Notes: a model not told the origin generated them from the letters alone. A DNA stretch of 37,204 nt from Bacteroidota bacterium (GCA_038746285.1 JBCDKT010000037.1:1-37204), one strand, 5' to 3'; numbered from the stretch's first letter, positions 1 through 9,734 are shown. Numbers and translations are program-made.

Positions 1-119
1 CCCACTCGCCCACTCGCCCACTCGCCCACTCGCCCACTCGCCCACTCGCCCACTCGCCCACTCGCCCACTCGCCCACTCGCCCACTCGCCCACTCGCCCA
101 CTCGCCCACTCGCCCACTC
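1..119. repeat. Octamer tandem array 1 (CCCACTCG)n
   Basis: Perfect 8-bp tandem repeat, about 14.9 copies, running off the left edge of the window. It stops 23 bases before the start codon of the T9SS cargo gene. The minus strand reads GGG-N5-GGG-N5, which meets the usual definition of a G-quadruplex motif. Three other arrays of the same unit occur in this window, so this is a repeat family. Long open frames across it are an artefact of a stop-free 24-bp period. Confidence 0.97.
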
Positions 120-142
120 CCGCCAACCCAACCACCGATCTC

Positions 143-2371
143 ATGCACCGCCTCCTCCCTCTGCTCTTCGCGCTCCTCGCCGTGCCCGCGTCGGCCCAAG
201 TCATCAACGTTGCCACGGGCAGCGAACTCCTCATCGCCGCCGAGTTCTCCGACGCCGGGTCCGAGCTCCGGCTGACGAGCGCCGACCCGTACGAGATCGA
301 CCGCCCGCTCCGGAACACGAACGCGATCACCATCTTCGGCGACCCCGAACTGGAGTCCGCCCCCGAGATCCGCGCTACGGGCAGCGCGTTCGGCGACCCG
401 CTCGTGCGGCCCGGCGCGTCGCTCCGGCTGGAGTACCTCGCGCTCGACGGGGCCGGCCTCGCTGAGGAAGTGATCCGCATCAAGGACGCCGGCCTCGACA
501 GCCTCTTCGTCACCGACGTGACGCTCCGCGGCTCCGAGGACGGGGAAGACCTCGTCCGAATCAACGACGAGGACGATGGCAGCGGCGACCCGCTCGTGCT
601 CGGCGCGGCGGTCTTCGAGGACGTAGTCTTCGCCGCGAGCGGGCGCGGGGCCTTCCGCACGGAGGCTACCATCGGCATGCTCTCGTTCGAGGACATCACC
701 GCGTTCGACGCCGAGGAGTTCCGGCTCGACGGGGCCGTGGACTCGCTCCACTTCGACGGGGCGACGCTCTACCGCCTCAACGGCGGTGGCGCCCCCGCCA
801 TCGACGTGCGCTCCGAGGACTACGGCTCGGTCGAGATCCGCGACGCGCTCATCCAGTACGAGGAGGGCGGAGCGATCGACCTCTTGGCGGAGATCGGGGC
901 CGAGAACATCGTGATCGAGAACACTTACCTCGTCACCATCGGCGGGATGCCGAACGCTTTCCCCGGTGAGGACAACCCCGCCGAGGCCGCCTTCGACGCG
1001 GGCGAGGGCAACGGCACCGTCGTCAGCGGGCAGCCCATCTTTGAGAACCCGATCACCGGCGTCTTCAACGTCGACATTGCTGTCATCCCGCTCATCGACG
1101 GCGACGAGGAGGGCACCATCATCGGCGACAACCGGTGGGGGCTGTTCTCCGAAGACGAGAGCTACACGCTCGGCGCAGACGGGCCGGAGCTGTCGGCCGT
1201 CGTCAACCAACTCGCGAGCGTCCCGTCGAGCGCCAACCCGTTCGCCGTGCTCCTCGACCGCGAGGCGGACTACGCCCTCCGCAACACGCTTCGCAATCGC
1301 ATCCCGCTCCGCATCGAGGCCGAGGGCGTCGAGCCGGGGCAGGAGGAGCCGGCCCTGGCCCGCGTCGCCCCCGGTGCCGACTTCGAGGACGGCGAGAAGC
1401 TCTTCCGGCCCGAGGCCGACCTCGAGCTCGTCGGCGTCGAGGCCGACGGCGAGGAGCGCGTCGAGGAGGTCCTCCGCTACGACGAGGGCACCGGCGCGAG
1501 CATCACGGTCCGCTCGTCGATCCTCGCCAACTCCGGCGAGGACGAGGACCTCGTCCGCTTCGACCAGGCCGTCGGGGCGGTCTTCTTCGACGACGTGATC
1601 TTGCGCAACGCCGGCCGCCGACCCGTCGCCTTCCGCGGCGACTTCGCCTCGCCGAGCTTCGTCATGACCAACTCCACGATTGACGGCAGCCGGGACCGCC
1701 TCCGGCTCGAAGCCGCCCCCGACACCTTCGCGATGGAGTTCGTCACCATCACGGGCATCGACGGCGCCGCGACGATCGACTTCCAGCCCGCCTTCCCGGC
1801 CGCCTCGCTCCGCAACGTCCTCTTCTGGGGCAACACCAACCCCATCGACGTCGACAGTGAGGAGACCAACCTGTCCATCAACTTCAGCGACTTCGAGGAC
1901 GCCGACGACCTCAACAGCCGTGCGCGCCGCGCCTTCGACGCCGGCGAGGGCAACTTCTCGGCCGACCCCGTCTACGAGAACCCTGACGAGGACGACTACT
2001 CGGTCCTCGTCACGACCGAGGCCGCGACCGGCGCTTCCGACGGCGGCCCCGTCGGCGATCCCCGCTGGGGCACCTACATGGTCGTCAGCAACGAGGATGA
2101 GACCGCCGCGCCGACGTTTGCTCTAGGCCTCTACCCCAACCCGCTCGCCGGGGACGCGACCGTCCGGTTCTCACTGGCCGAGGCCGGGACGGCGACGCTC
2201 CGGGTCTACGACATGCTCGGCCGCGTCGTGGCGACACTGGCTGAGGGCGAGTACGCGGCGGGTCGGCACGAGGCAACCTGGACGGCCGGCGACGTGGCGA
2301 GCGGCGTCTATCTCCTTCGCCTCAGCGCGGGCCGCCGCTCGGCGACGGAGCGTGTGACGGTGCTTCGTTAG
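143..2371 (+). CDS. T9SS-exported parallel beta-helix-like protein
   Basis: The 742-residue protein starts with a classical Sec signal peptide (residues 1-18, hydrophobic LLPLLFALLAV, cleavage after ASA). It ends with a type A T9SS sorting domain (about residues 661-742: LYPNPLAGDATVRF at its start, YDMLGR and GVYLLRL inside). The middle is Asp/Glu-rich with short strand-turn repeats typical of a right-handed beta-helix. It looks like an internal duplication: FDAGEGN followed by an ENP motif and a G(D/N)xRWG motif occurs near residue 283 and again near 597. Expected location is outside the outer membrane, anchored or released after sorting-domain cleavage. No enzymatic motif is visible. The start is the ATG 23 bases after the octamer array; no Shine-Dalgarno is present. 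It may be an adhesin or polysaccharide-binding protein, but the function is unknown. Confidence 0.9.
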   Translation: MHRLLPLLFALLAVPASAQVINVATGSELLIAAEFSDAGSELRLTSADPYEIDRPLRNTNAITIFGDPELESAPEIRATGSAFGDPLVRPGASLRLEYLALDGAGLAEEVIRIKDAGLDSLFVTDVTLRGSEDGEDLVRINDEDDGSGDPLVLGAAVFEDVVFAASGRGAFRTEATIGMLSFEDITAFDAEEFRLDGAVDSLHFDGATLYRLNGGGAPAIDVRSEDYGSVEIRDALIQYEEGGAIDLLAEIGAENIVIENTYLVTIGGMPNAFPGEDNPAEAAFDAGEGNGTVVSGQPIFENPITGVFNVDIAVIPLIDGDEEGTIIGDNRWGLFSEDESYTLGADGPELSAVVNQLASVPSSANPFAVLLDREADYALRNTLRNRIPLRIEAEGVEPGQEEPALARVAPGADFEDGEKLFRPEADLELVGVEADGEERVEEVLRYDEGTGASITVRSSILANSGEDEDLVRFDQAVGAVFFDDVILRNAGRRPVAFRGDFASPSFVMTNSTIDGSRDRLRLEAAPDTFAMEFVTITGIDGAATIDFQPAFPAASLRNVLFWGNTNPIDVDSEETNLSINFSDFEDADDLNSRARRAFDAGEGNFSADPVYENPDEDDYSVLVTTEAATGASDGGPVGDPRWGTYMVVSNEDETAAPTFALGLYPNPLAGDATVRFSLAEAGTATLRVYDMLGRVVATLAEGEYAAGRHEATWTAGDVASGVYLLRLSAGRRSATERVTVLR

Positions 2372-2442
2372 CGCCTGCGGCGCGGAAAGGGCGAGAGGGC
2401 GGATGGGCGAAAGGGAGGAACTTTTCCAGTGTCGCGTTTCAA

Positions 2443-2549
2443 CACTCGCCCACTCGCCCACTCGCCCACTCGCCCACTCGCCCACTCGCCCACTCGCCCA
2501 CTCGCCCACTCGCCCACTCGCCCACTCGCCCACTCGCCCACTCGCCCAC
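2443..2549. repeat. Octamer tandem array 2, leader of symporter gene
   Basis: Perfect (CACTCGCC)n array, about 13.4 copies. It ends four bases before the ATG at 2554, so it occupies the place of the ribosome-binding region of the symporter gene. It is the same unit as the arrays at 1, 21174 and 37101. Confidence 0.97.
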
Positions 2550-2553
2550 CCCC

Positions 2554-4326
2554 ATGCTCGGACTCGCGCCTCTCGACTGGGCCGTCGTCGCCGTCTACGT
2601 CGCGGGCGTGACGTGGCTCGGGCTGCGGATGAGCCGGGGCGTAGCCACGACGGGCGACTACTTCATGGGCGGGCGTCGGTTCGGGCGGCTCCTGATGGTG
2701 GCGCAGGCGTTCGGGACGGGGACGCGGACGAGCCAGGTGGTGGCCGTCTCCGGCGGGGCGGCGCAGTTCGGGCTTGCCGCGATCTGGTTCCAGTGGATCT
2801 ACCTCTTCTCGACGCCCTTCTACTGGCTCCTCGCGCCGGTCTACCGGCGGCTGCGCTACCTCACGATCGGCGACTTCTTCGAGCGGCGCTACGGGGCACC
2901 CCTGGGCGCGGCCTACGCCGTCATCGGACTGCTCTACTTCGCCGTCACGACGGGCGTGATGCTCAAAGGGGCTGGCTTGACTATCTCGGCGGTGACGGGC
3001 GAGGCCGTGAGCGTTGAGGCGGCGGTGTTCGCCCTCGTCGCGTTCTTCGTCGCCTACAGCCTCTTCGGCGGCCTCGTCGCGGCGGTGACGACGCAGGCGG
3101 TGCAGGGGCTGTTCATCCTCGTGCTCTCGTTCCTGCTCATCCCGTACGCGCTCGCGGCAGTCGGCGGGTTCGAGGGCGCGCGGGCGGCGCTCCCCGAGGG
3201 GACGGCCTGGTTCAGCCTCGTAGCCGCCGAGGAGGTGACGCTGTTCTACGTCGTGATGGGCGTCGTCAACGCGCTCGTCGGGGCGACGGTGCAGCCGCAC
3301 CACATGGCGATCAACGGGGCGGGCAAGGACGAGATCGCGTGCCGGACGGGCTGGACCTACGGCAACTTCGTCAAGCGCTTCGCCACGCTCGGGTGGGCGC
3401 TCTCGGGCGTGCTGATCGCAGCGGCGCTCCCGGCGTTTGCGGGCGGGGCGAGCCGGGGGACGCGCGAGGCGGCGTTCGGGATCGCGGCGCGCGAACTGCT
3501 CCCGGTGGGGCTGACGGGGCTGCTCGTCGCGGCCGTCGCGGCGGCCGTCGTGGCGGGGGCGAGCGCGTTTATGGTAGGCGGCTCGGCGCTCTTCACGCGC
3601 AACGTGTGGCGGCGCTACGTCCGGCCCGAGGCCCCCGAGGCGCACTACCTCGCCGTCGGGCGCGGGGCGTCGGGGGCGGTCGTCGCCATCGGGGTCGTGG
3701 CCGCGCTCGCCCTCCCGAGTGTGATCGGCGGGCTGGAGCTGCTGTGGAAGCTGATGGCGTTTCTCGGGATTCCGTTCTGGGCGGCGCTCTTCTGGCGGCG
3801 GGCCAACCGCTGGGGCGCGTGGGCCGCGCTCGCGGTGACATTCGGCTGCCTCCTCGTCACGAGCGGGCTGGCGTGGAGCTTCCCGGCCCAGGTCGCGCTC
3901 TACCTCCCGGCGGGGATCGCGACGCTCATCGCCGTCAGCCTCGCCACGCGGCCCGAGCCGGAGGCCGACCTCAACGCGTTCTACTCGCTCCTCAACACGC
4001 CCGTCGGCGACGAGGAGCGCCTTGCCGAGGCGGGTATCGAGGTGATCCACGAGACCGAGCCGGCGGCGGTGCCCGTCGGCGCACCTGGCACGGAGAGCGC
4101 GGTCACGCCGAGCGTCCCCGCCGCGCCCGGCCCCCCGCCCCTCTTGGACGATGCCCCGGCGGCGCGGCGCGGTGCGAGCCTGCTCCTCGTCAACCTGCCT
4201 CGCCTCGGCGACGGCTTCTCGCTCACTCGCTACCGGACGGACCTCCGCGGGTTCGCCCTCGCGTGGGGGATCGTCGTCGGCCTGCTCGCCCTCGCTTACG
4301 GCGTCGTTGCGTGGGCCGGCGGGTGA
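2554..4326 (+). CDS. Sodium:solute symporter family (SSS) transporter
   Basis: The 590-residue polytopic membrane protein begins LDWAVVAVYVAGVTWLGLRMSR, then GDYFMGGRRFG, the standard N-terminus of SSS (SLC5-like) sodium-coupled transporters, in which the first helix is followed by a D/E-Y-F-L-A/G-GR motif. About 13-14 hydrophobic segments can be counted. A long soluble loop (about residues 470-555, Pro/Ala/Glu-rich) precedes the final helix, making it longer than the roughly 500 residues common in the family. The substrate cannot be read from sequence; sugars, amino acids and organic acids are all possible. The start is the ATG directly after octamer array 2; there is no Shine-Dalgarno. The last 42 codons exist again as a diverged copy at 14968-15093, on the far side of the accessory island, so this 3' end marks the island boundary. 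Confidence 0.92.
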   Translation: MLGLAPLDWAVVAVYVAGVTWLGLRMSRGVATTGDYFMGGRRFGRLLMVAQAFGTGTRTSQVVAVSGGAAQFGLAAIWFQWIYLFSTPFYWLLAPVYRRLRYLTIGDFFERRYGAPLGAAYAVIGLLYFAVTTGVMLKGAGLTISAVTGEAVSVEAAVFALVAFFVAYSLFGGLVAAVTTQAVQGLFILVLSFLLIPYALAAVGGFEGARAALPEGTAWFSLVAAEEVTLFYVVMGVVNALVGATVQPHHMAINGAGKDEIACRTGWTYGNFVKRFATLGWALSGVLIAAALPAFAGGASRGTREAAFGIAARELLPVGLTGLLVAAVAAAVVAGASAFMVGGSALFTRNVWRRYVRPEAPEAHYLAVGRGASGAVVAIGVVAALALPSVIGGLELLWKLMAFLGIPFWAALFWRRANRWGAWAALAVTFGCLLVTSGLAWSFPAQVALYLPAGIATLIAVSLATRPEPEADLNAFYSLLNTPVGDEERLAEAGIEVIHETEPAAVPVGAPGTESAVTPSVPAAPGPPPLLDDAPAARRGASLLLVNLPRLGDGFSLTRYRTDLRGFALAWGIVVGLLALAYGVVAWAGG

Positions 4327-4347
4327 AACCACCGGCCATGCCAGTCT

Positions 4348-4369
4348 GTACGTAGGCCATGTGACGTAC
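4348..4369. promoter_or_regulatory. Inverted repeat upstream of xre-res, candidate autoregulatory operator
   Basis: GTACGT (4348-4353) and ACGTAC (4364-4369) form a perfect 6-bp dyad with a 10-bp spacer, centred about 35 bases before the antitoxin ATG. Xre-family antitoxins with a helix-turn-helix usually repress their own operon by binding such dyads. The role here is inferred from position and symmetry only. Confidence 0.5.
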
Positions 4370-4393
4370 CGCGTCAAGCCATCTGCTGACCTC

Positions 4394-4813
4394 ATGCCGA
4401 CTCCCTCCGTCACCCGTACCGTTGCTGGCTTCGCCGACTGGGACCTTCCTACCGCTGCCCACCGCATCGAGCAGGGTCTCGCTTCGACCACGCTCGACGG
4501 GATCAAAGAGACGCTCGGCCTTTCCAGCCAGGAGCTGGCCGACGCCCTTCTGCTCTCCCCGCGCACGATCTCGCGTAGGCGGACTGCCGGGGAGCGCCTC
4601 ACGCCTGCCGAATCCGAACGGGCCTACCGCCTCGGTCGTCTTGCCGCCCTCGCTGTGGGCACCCTCGGCGGCGTCGAGCACGCTCGGGCGTGGATGCGTG
4701 AGGAGAACTTCGCACTCGGCGACGTTCGCCCGCTCGACCTCGCCCGAACCGAGCCGGGCGCGCGACTCGTCGAGCGACTCCTCAGACAGATCCCTCACGG
4801 GATACCGGTCTAG
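4394..4813 (+). CDS. Xre/MbcA/ParS-family antitoxin (DUF2384)
   Basis: The 139-residue cytoplasmic protein should neutralise the RES toxin encoded 6 bases downstream and repress the operon. It shows the family layout: an N-terminal helical HTH region (LDGIKETLGLSSQELADALLLSPRTISR in two consecutive helices, about residues 34-60), then the DUF2384 toxin-binding segment (RLGRLAALAVGTLG, AWMREENFALGDVRPLDLART, GARLVERLLRQIPHGI). The ending, where the C-terminal helix covers the toxin active site, is typical of these antitoxins. The ATG at 4394 gives a protein of normal family length. A GTG at 4361 is in frame, but it lies inside the candidate operator dyad and would add an atypical tail. The pair sits at the left edge of the accessory island, as expected for a mobile toxin-antitoxin module. 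Confidence 0.9.
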   Translation: MPTPSVTRTVAGFADWDLPTAAHRIEQGLASTTLDGIKETLGLSSQELADALLLSPRTISRRRTAGERLTPAESERAYRLGRLAALAVGTLGGVEHARAWMREENFALGDVRPLDLARTEPGARLVERLLRQIPHGIPV

Positions 4814-4819
4814 GATGCC

Positions 4820-5281
4820 GTGATCGAGGTCTGGCGCATCACCGCCCCGGAGTACGCCGACACCGCCTTCTCGGGCGAAGGAGCGCGGCTATGGGGCGGA
4901 CGCTGGGGCAGCGAAGGGCGTCGCCTCGTCTACACCGCCGGGTCGCTTTCGCTGGCCCTACTCGAAGTCCTCGCGGGCGCGGGCGACCGTCACCGGCTCC
5001 GGGGGTACCTCGCCGTCAAAGCCTCCTTCGACGAGCATCACCTCGACACGCTCGATACGGCTTCGCTACCGACCGGGTGGGACGCACGGCCCTATACTGG
5101 CGTGTCCCAAGCCGTTGGCGACCGGTGGCTTGACGAGCAGTCCTCGCTTGCGCTGCGTGTGCCGAGCGTGGTGGTTCCGACGGAGTGGAACGTGCTGCTC
5201 AACCCGGAGCACCCGGCGTTCGAAGAGATCGTATTCGATGTCCCGACAGCAGCCCCGTTCGACCCGCGCTTGCTTGGGTAA
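4820..5281 (+). CDS. RES-domain toxin (predicted NAD+-degrading)
   Basis: The 153-residue protein has the three conserved residues that name the RES fold: Arg28 (GGRWG), Glu49 (LALLEVL) and Ser116 (VPSVVVPTEWNVLLNP). Tyr38 and Asn124 of the pocket are also present. RES toxins of Xre-RES modules resemble ADP-ribosyltransferases and deplete cellular NAD+; this activity is family knowledge. The start is GTG at 4820, six bases after the antitoxin stop, consistent with translational coupling. Length matches intact family members, so the module appears functional. Its last 35 codons recur as a diverged relic at 9810-9911, showing that a second RES toxin once lay nearby. Confidence 0.92.
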   Translation: MIEVWRITAPEYADTAFSGEGARLWGGRWGSEGRRLVYTAGSLSLALLEVLAGAGDRHRLRGYLAVKASFDEHHLDTLDTASLPTGWDARPYTGVSQAVGDRWLDEQSSLALRVPSVVVPTEWNVLLNPEHPAFEEIVFDVPTAAPFDPRLLG

Positions 5282-5293
5282 AGCAGAGTCAGG

Positions 5294-8200
5294 TTACCGG
5301 ATGAGGGTGAGGCGGTGGGTCTCGACGTAGTCCGGCGTCCTCATCCGCACCACGTAGACGCTGCTGGCGAGACGCGAGGCATCGAACGTTGCCTGGTAGC
5401 GCCCTGGCTGTTGCTGCCCGTCTGCGAGCAGTGCCACGCGCCGACCGAGGGCGTCGTAGACTGCGAGCCGGACGTGGCCCGCTTCAGCGAGGTCGTAGCG
5501 GATCGTCGTCGAGGAGGTGAACGGGTTGGGATAGGCCGGGTAGAGCGCAGGCTCCGTCGGCAGCGCTACCGACAGCGGTGCAGTCTCAATCTCAGCGGTC
5601 TCGGCTTCGTCGAGTGCCGCCTCGTCGCCGGTGCCACGTGCGGCGGCCTCGGCACCGAAGGGCAGCCCGGTGGCGAGGTCCACGACCGGCCAGTCTGCCA
5701 CGTCGAAGACGAAGTCGTCTGTCTCGGGCGCGCTGCTCGGTGCAACGTCGGGCTGCAGGTCGGGCTGAGCCGACGGCACTGTCTTGGCCTCAGCCGCGGC
5801 CTCAATGCCGCTCGTGGCCTTGAGTTGTGCGGTGGTGCGAGGAGCCGATTCTTCCGGCGTACCGGTGGCGAGTGCTGCACTCGACGTTGGGCGAGCAGCG
5901 GGCGGGAGCTTAGCGAAGGGGAAGCTGTCGCTCTGCTCGGTCGCCGGGAAGGTCGACCCGACTCGGGCGGTGTAGGTGTACGTCCCCGCCGGAGCGAACG
6001 CCGGGACGCTCTGGCGCAGCGTGAACTGGCGCGTCGCACCTGCCTGGACCGTGAGACGGACCGGACCGGCGACGGGGCCGTAGGGGCTGCCGTTCGGCAG
6101 CGTCACGTCGGTCCAGCCGTCGAAGGTGAGCGGGCCGTCGGTGGGGTTGGTGAGCGTGACGCGGTAGTCGAAGGTGCCGCCGCCCGCCGGAATCTCGATG
6201 GGCGAGCCGACCGGCTCGATGGAGACGCTGAGACCAGCCTGCGGCGGGGCCTCGCCGACCGAGAACCGGAGCGTGTCAGCCACACCTCGGTAATTCAGGA
6301 CGGCGAGCGTTGAGCCTTCGCCGACGGCCCGGAACGCTTTGAACTCCGGCTCGAAGGCGACGACCGAAGCGTCGAGGCCAGTGACGAGGAGCGCGTCCTC
6401 GTTCTCGCCCGGCTGCGCGAGAAACGTCGGGAAGACGGCCTCGTACTCCGGCCGCACTTCGTCCCCCACTGTGAGCAGGTGAAGATCGTCGTCCACCGAG
6501 AAGGAGACAGGCGAGGTGCCAGGATCAACGTAAACCCGCTGACTTGCCGAGGCAAGCACGACGCTGTCGGGATAAGCGAATGTGGCGAGAGCGAGCACGG
6601 TGACGGAGTCCAGCACGGCTCCGGTCACGGGCAGCGCGAGGTTCACCGTAGGAGCCACTGCCGAAACGCCTATGGACTCCTGCTGGAACAACACATTGAG
6701 GCTCACAAATCCGGTCGTGTCGGCGACCTGAATTGAAACGGGAAGCACGTCGCCAACGGTCACGCCTGTACCCGACACCGGAGCCGAGAGCGAGAGGCGA
6801 CCCGGGGCCGAACGAAGCGGTAGTTGGTCTCTTCCGCGTGCAGTCGGGGCATTACCATAAGGCTGAGCCGGGAAACCGGCCCGGTAAGCATCGTTGGAAG
6901 CCGGGTAGTTGAGCAATTCATCGACGTTGTGCCCGACTTCTGTGTTGCCCGTGACGTAGTTGCTGGATGTCGTAGAGGAGTGAGAGACACCGTCGTAGAC
7001 AGTAGTTGCTACGTCAGCCCTGCCGAGTCCGGCTAGCTGACTCGGAAGCGCGACGATGACATCACCATTTGTGGCGAATTCGTCTTCCCCATGTTTCTCG
7101 CCAAAGGCGTCAAGGATCTGAATCAGTTCCTGATCGCCTACTCCATAGATGTCCAGATAGGCGTCTGCAATTTGCAAACGCAGGTGCTCTTCTTCCCATT
7201 CCAACGTTTCCGCAAGGACCGGAGAAATGAGCGCCGTCATAAGCGCCTTGATAACCGTCTCTGCTCTGAAAGACTCCGTTTGATTCGTCGGATAGTCTTC
7301 GAGGCCAGGTGCGATGTCGCCACCGATGATATGTACGGCAGGTGTCGCGGTTGCCTCCAAACCGTACCCCCTACCGTTAGCCTGTATATGCTCTATCGCA
7401 GCAGTCGGGCAGGCGGATCTGTCGAATGGTATGCAGAACTCATAGAAATAGCTGAGACCTATAAACCTCATGAAGTACAACAGCTCCTGCACGCCTGAGC
7501 CAAAGACACCGTTGATCTCGTCTGTGATGTCAACGAGCATATTTGCTAACTCAGTCCCATTGTGTGGAGTGTCCAGAGTGACCGCCCGGTAGACATAGCC
7601 CTTGTTGTAGTTCGCCAGCGTCCTGTAGTCCGGTGCGCCAGAAGGCACGTCAATCGCTGCTCGAAGCATCAGCCCCCCCATGCTGTGGCCAACGTAGTCC
7701 ACGAGGTTAGCAGCGTAGCCCTGCTCGCGGAGCAGGCTCACAGCAGACGAGAACGACTTTCCGCCCTGCCCTCGTGGTGGCCCAAGCAACTTCTCGGCGT
7801 TCTCGTCGAACCCGCCGCCCGGAGCCATCTGTGGGACAAGGCGGGCGCGGAACCGAGGGTCGTCCTTGAACAGCTTGCCGTTCCGGCCCCGCAGATCGTC
7901 CCAGTCATCAGGACCTCCATTGAAGCCATGAACAAGCATGAGCGGCGGGCGCACGACTTCGATGGGCCGAAGAAGCGGCTCCGTGGAACAGGGAATAGCA
8001 GAGAATGAAGGAGTGATGGTCACGAGCACCGTTCGGCCTGCTCGGTCTACGTCCTCTGGCAACCGGTTGAAGTCGTCCGGAGCACGGTACCAGAACCAGA
8101 ACTCACCGTCTGCACCCGGCAGCGGCCCGAATGGGTCTAGCGTCGTGCGCTCGCCAGTGCTGGCCGCGTCGCTCCAGCCAGTCGTCTCACTCAGGTCTCC

Positions 8201-9337
8201 GACCCTCTTCACGCGTCCCAGCGTTTGCGGCGTGGTGCTCGAAGGTGAGAAGGGGTCGGAAAGAGCTACCGAGACGCTCTGCACGTCGCAGCCGTCGTCA
8301 GGCAGGCGGTCGGTGACCTTGACGAGAAAACGGGCTACGCCGTCGGCTGCAACGCCCAAAACAGGGCTGTCGCGGTCTTCGTAGTCCTCGTAGCTGTAGT
8401 CCCAGACAAACTCGGCGTCGATTCCCGAGGCTGACTCGTCGGTCACGCTGAACGGGCCGGAGATGTCGAAGCTGGACGGGGTGAGTTCATCAGTCACCCG
8501 GATGCGGTAGTCCGTACTGCTTACAGCGTTCGAAATCTCCACTGTCTCGCTGATCGTCTTGATCTCGTCATAGATCCCGATGCCATCTCTGTACCCTAGC
8601 GTGGTCGGCCAAGTAGCCCCTCCGTCTTCTGAGAGATCGATCCGGTAGCGGAAACTTCGGAAGACGGAGTTGACGAAGCTCTCTGGGTTGCCGATGCGCA
8701 GCATCTGGTCTTCCCACTCAACGAGCACCCTGCCACCGAAGGAGCGGTAGCCGCCGTCTTGACCTCCGCTGCCGATCCGTGCATTTTCACCAGGCGCAGG
8801 CTTGGTGATGCGGAGCGCGAACGTCGGCTCCGGACCCTCTTCGACGCGGAAGTTGATTGCGGGCGAGTAGCGGCCCGTCGCCTCGTCGCGGGCGACGACG
8901 CTGTAGGTACCGGACGGGTCTGCGGTATTGGCGGAAAATGAAGTTGTGAACTCACCATCTGGAGTTGCAGAGAAGTGAGAGTCAATCGCATCGAAGCCGG
9001 AAGGCCCTATGATTGAGAGAACAACATCACCACTCGCCGTATACCCGCTTCCGCCAATCGTGACCGACTCACCCGGACTGAGCAGTGCCGTCGAGAGCGC
9101 GAGTTGGGGCACGGCCACGTCCGCCGTCACCGAGAACGACCGCGACGCCCAGTAGCTCGTCCCGCCCTCGTCGTCGACGGCGCGGACCCGGAAGACGTAG
9201 GAGCCGACGGCGAGGCCGGTGAACGTGCGCGAGGTCGCGGTCGTCGTGCCGGTCTGGTCGTTAAGCGCCCACTCGTAGCCGATGATGGAGCGCCCGCTCT
9301 GGCGCGGGTCGTCCGATCCGTCCCAGGCGAACGTCAC
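5294..9337 (-). pseudogene. T9SS-sorted Ig-like/alpha-beta hydrolase (lipase) protein, 5' end lost
   Basis: The 1,347 residues run without interruption but lack a beginning. There is no signal peptide; the frame stays open only to 9430, and the best start codon is a GTG at 9337 inside an Ig-like/fibronectin-like domain. Layout: Ig-like domains about 1-170; beta-rich region 170-460; alpha/beta-hydrolase core with oxyanion motif HGFNGG at 470 and nucleophile elbow GHSMGG (Ser552); PHNGTEL near 591; further beta domains; type A T9SS sorting domain at about 1265-1347 (LYPAYPNPFTSSTTIRYDL, ending HRLTLIR). An intact relative would be a secreted or surface esterase or lipase. Upstream sequence switches abruptly at about 9395-9411 into a fragment of an unrelated gene, so this is a recombination-truncated allele. 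Without a signal peptide the product cannot reach T9SS. The gene converges with the RES gene. Base use between about 6500 and 9100 is visibly more AT-rich than in housekeeping genes of this window. Confidence 0.8.
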
Positions 9338-9404
9338 CGATGAAGTGCTGACCGGGCCGCTCGGGCCGGAGGTGATGACGACGACGGGGGCGGTGTTGAG
9401 GTAG

Positions 9405-9734
9405 ACCGGCCAGATGCTCGAGACGTTCGTCTACGGAGAACTCCGGCGGCAGGCGAGCGGGTACGAGGACCCCGTCGCCTTCTACCACCTCCGCGACCGC
9501 GACGGGGTCGAGGTCGACCTTGTGCTCGAGCGGTCAGGCCGCTACATCGCGGGCGTGGAGGTCAAGGCGTCGGCCACCGTCCGGGCGAGCGATTTCCGCG
9601 GGCTCCGCAAGCTCCAGGAGGCCGTCGGCGACCGCTTCGTCGCAGGCGTGATCCTCTACGACGGCGAGACCGCGCTTCCGTTCGGTGAACGCCTCTGGGC
9701 TGTTCCCGTCGGCGGCCTCTGGGAAGCGCGGTAG
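9405..9734 (+). pseudogene. DUF4143 C-terminal fragment of an AAA ATPase
   Basis: The fragment encodes about 109 residues: TGQMLETFVYGELRRQ, then FYHLRDRDGVEVDLVLER and GVEVKASATVRASDFRGLRKL. This is the conserved C-terminal DUF4143 domain (PD-(D/E)XK-like nuclease fold) of archaeal/bacterial AAA ATPases of roughly 380-420 residues. The N-terminal ATPase part, including the Walker motifs, is absent. An in-frame TAG at 9402-9404 precedes the first recognisable family residue. The break coincides with the place where the opposite-strand lipase gene loses its 5' end. A full-length DUF4143 ATPase would suit a mobile or defence island. The remnant is unlikely to be active. Confidence 0.85.

Noticed and set aside
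1-119. CRISPR array
   Set aside because: The repeat is a uniform 8-bp unit without spacers, and no cas genes are present in the window.
2443-2549. Repeat protein (GEWASGRV)n or (RPLAHSPT)n
   Set aside because: An 8-bp unit without stops is open in all frames on both strands. The arrays end at start codons of clear genes and occur at four places with the same relation.
2368-4602. 744-codon minus-strand open frame opposite the symporter
   Set aside because: It is rich in Arg/Glu/Asp with no domain, and mirrors high-GC third positions of the symporter on the other strand. Its start includes (GEWASGRV)n from the octamer repeat.
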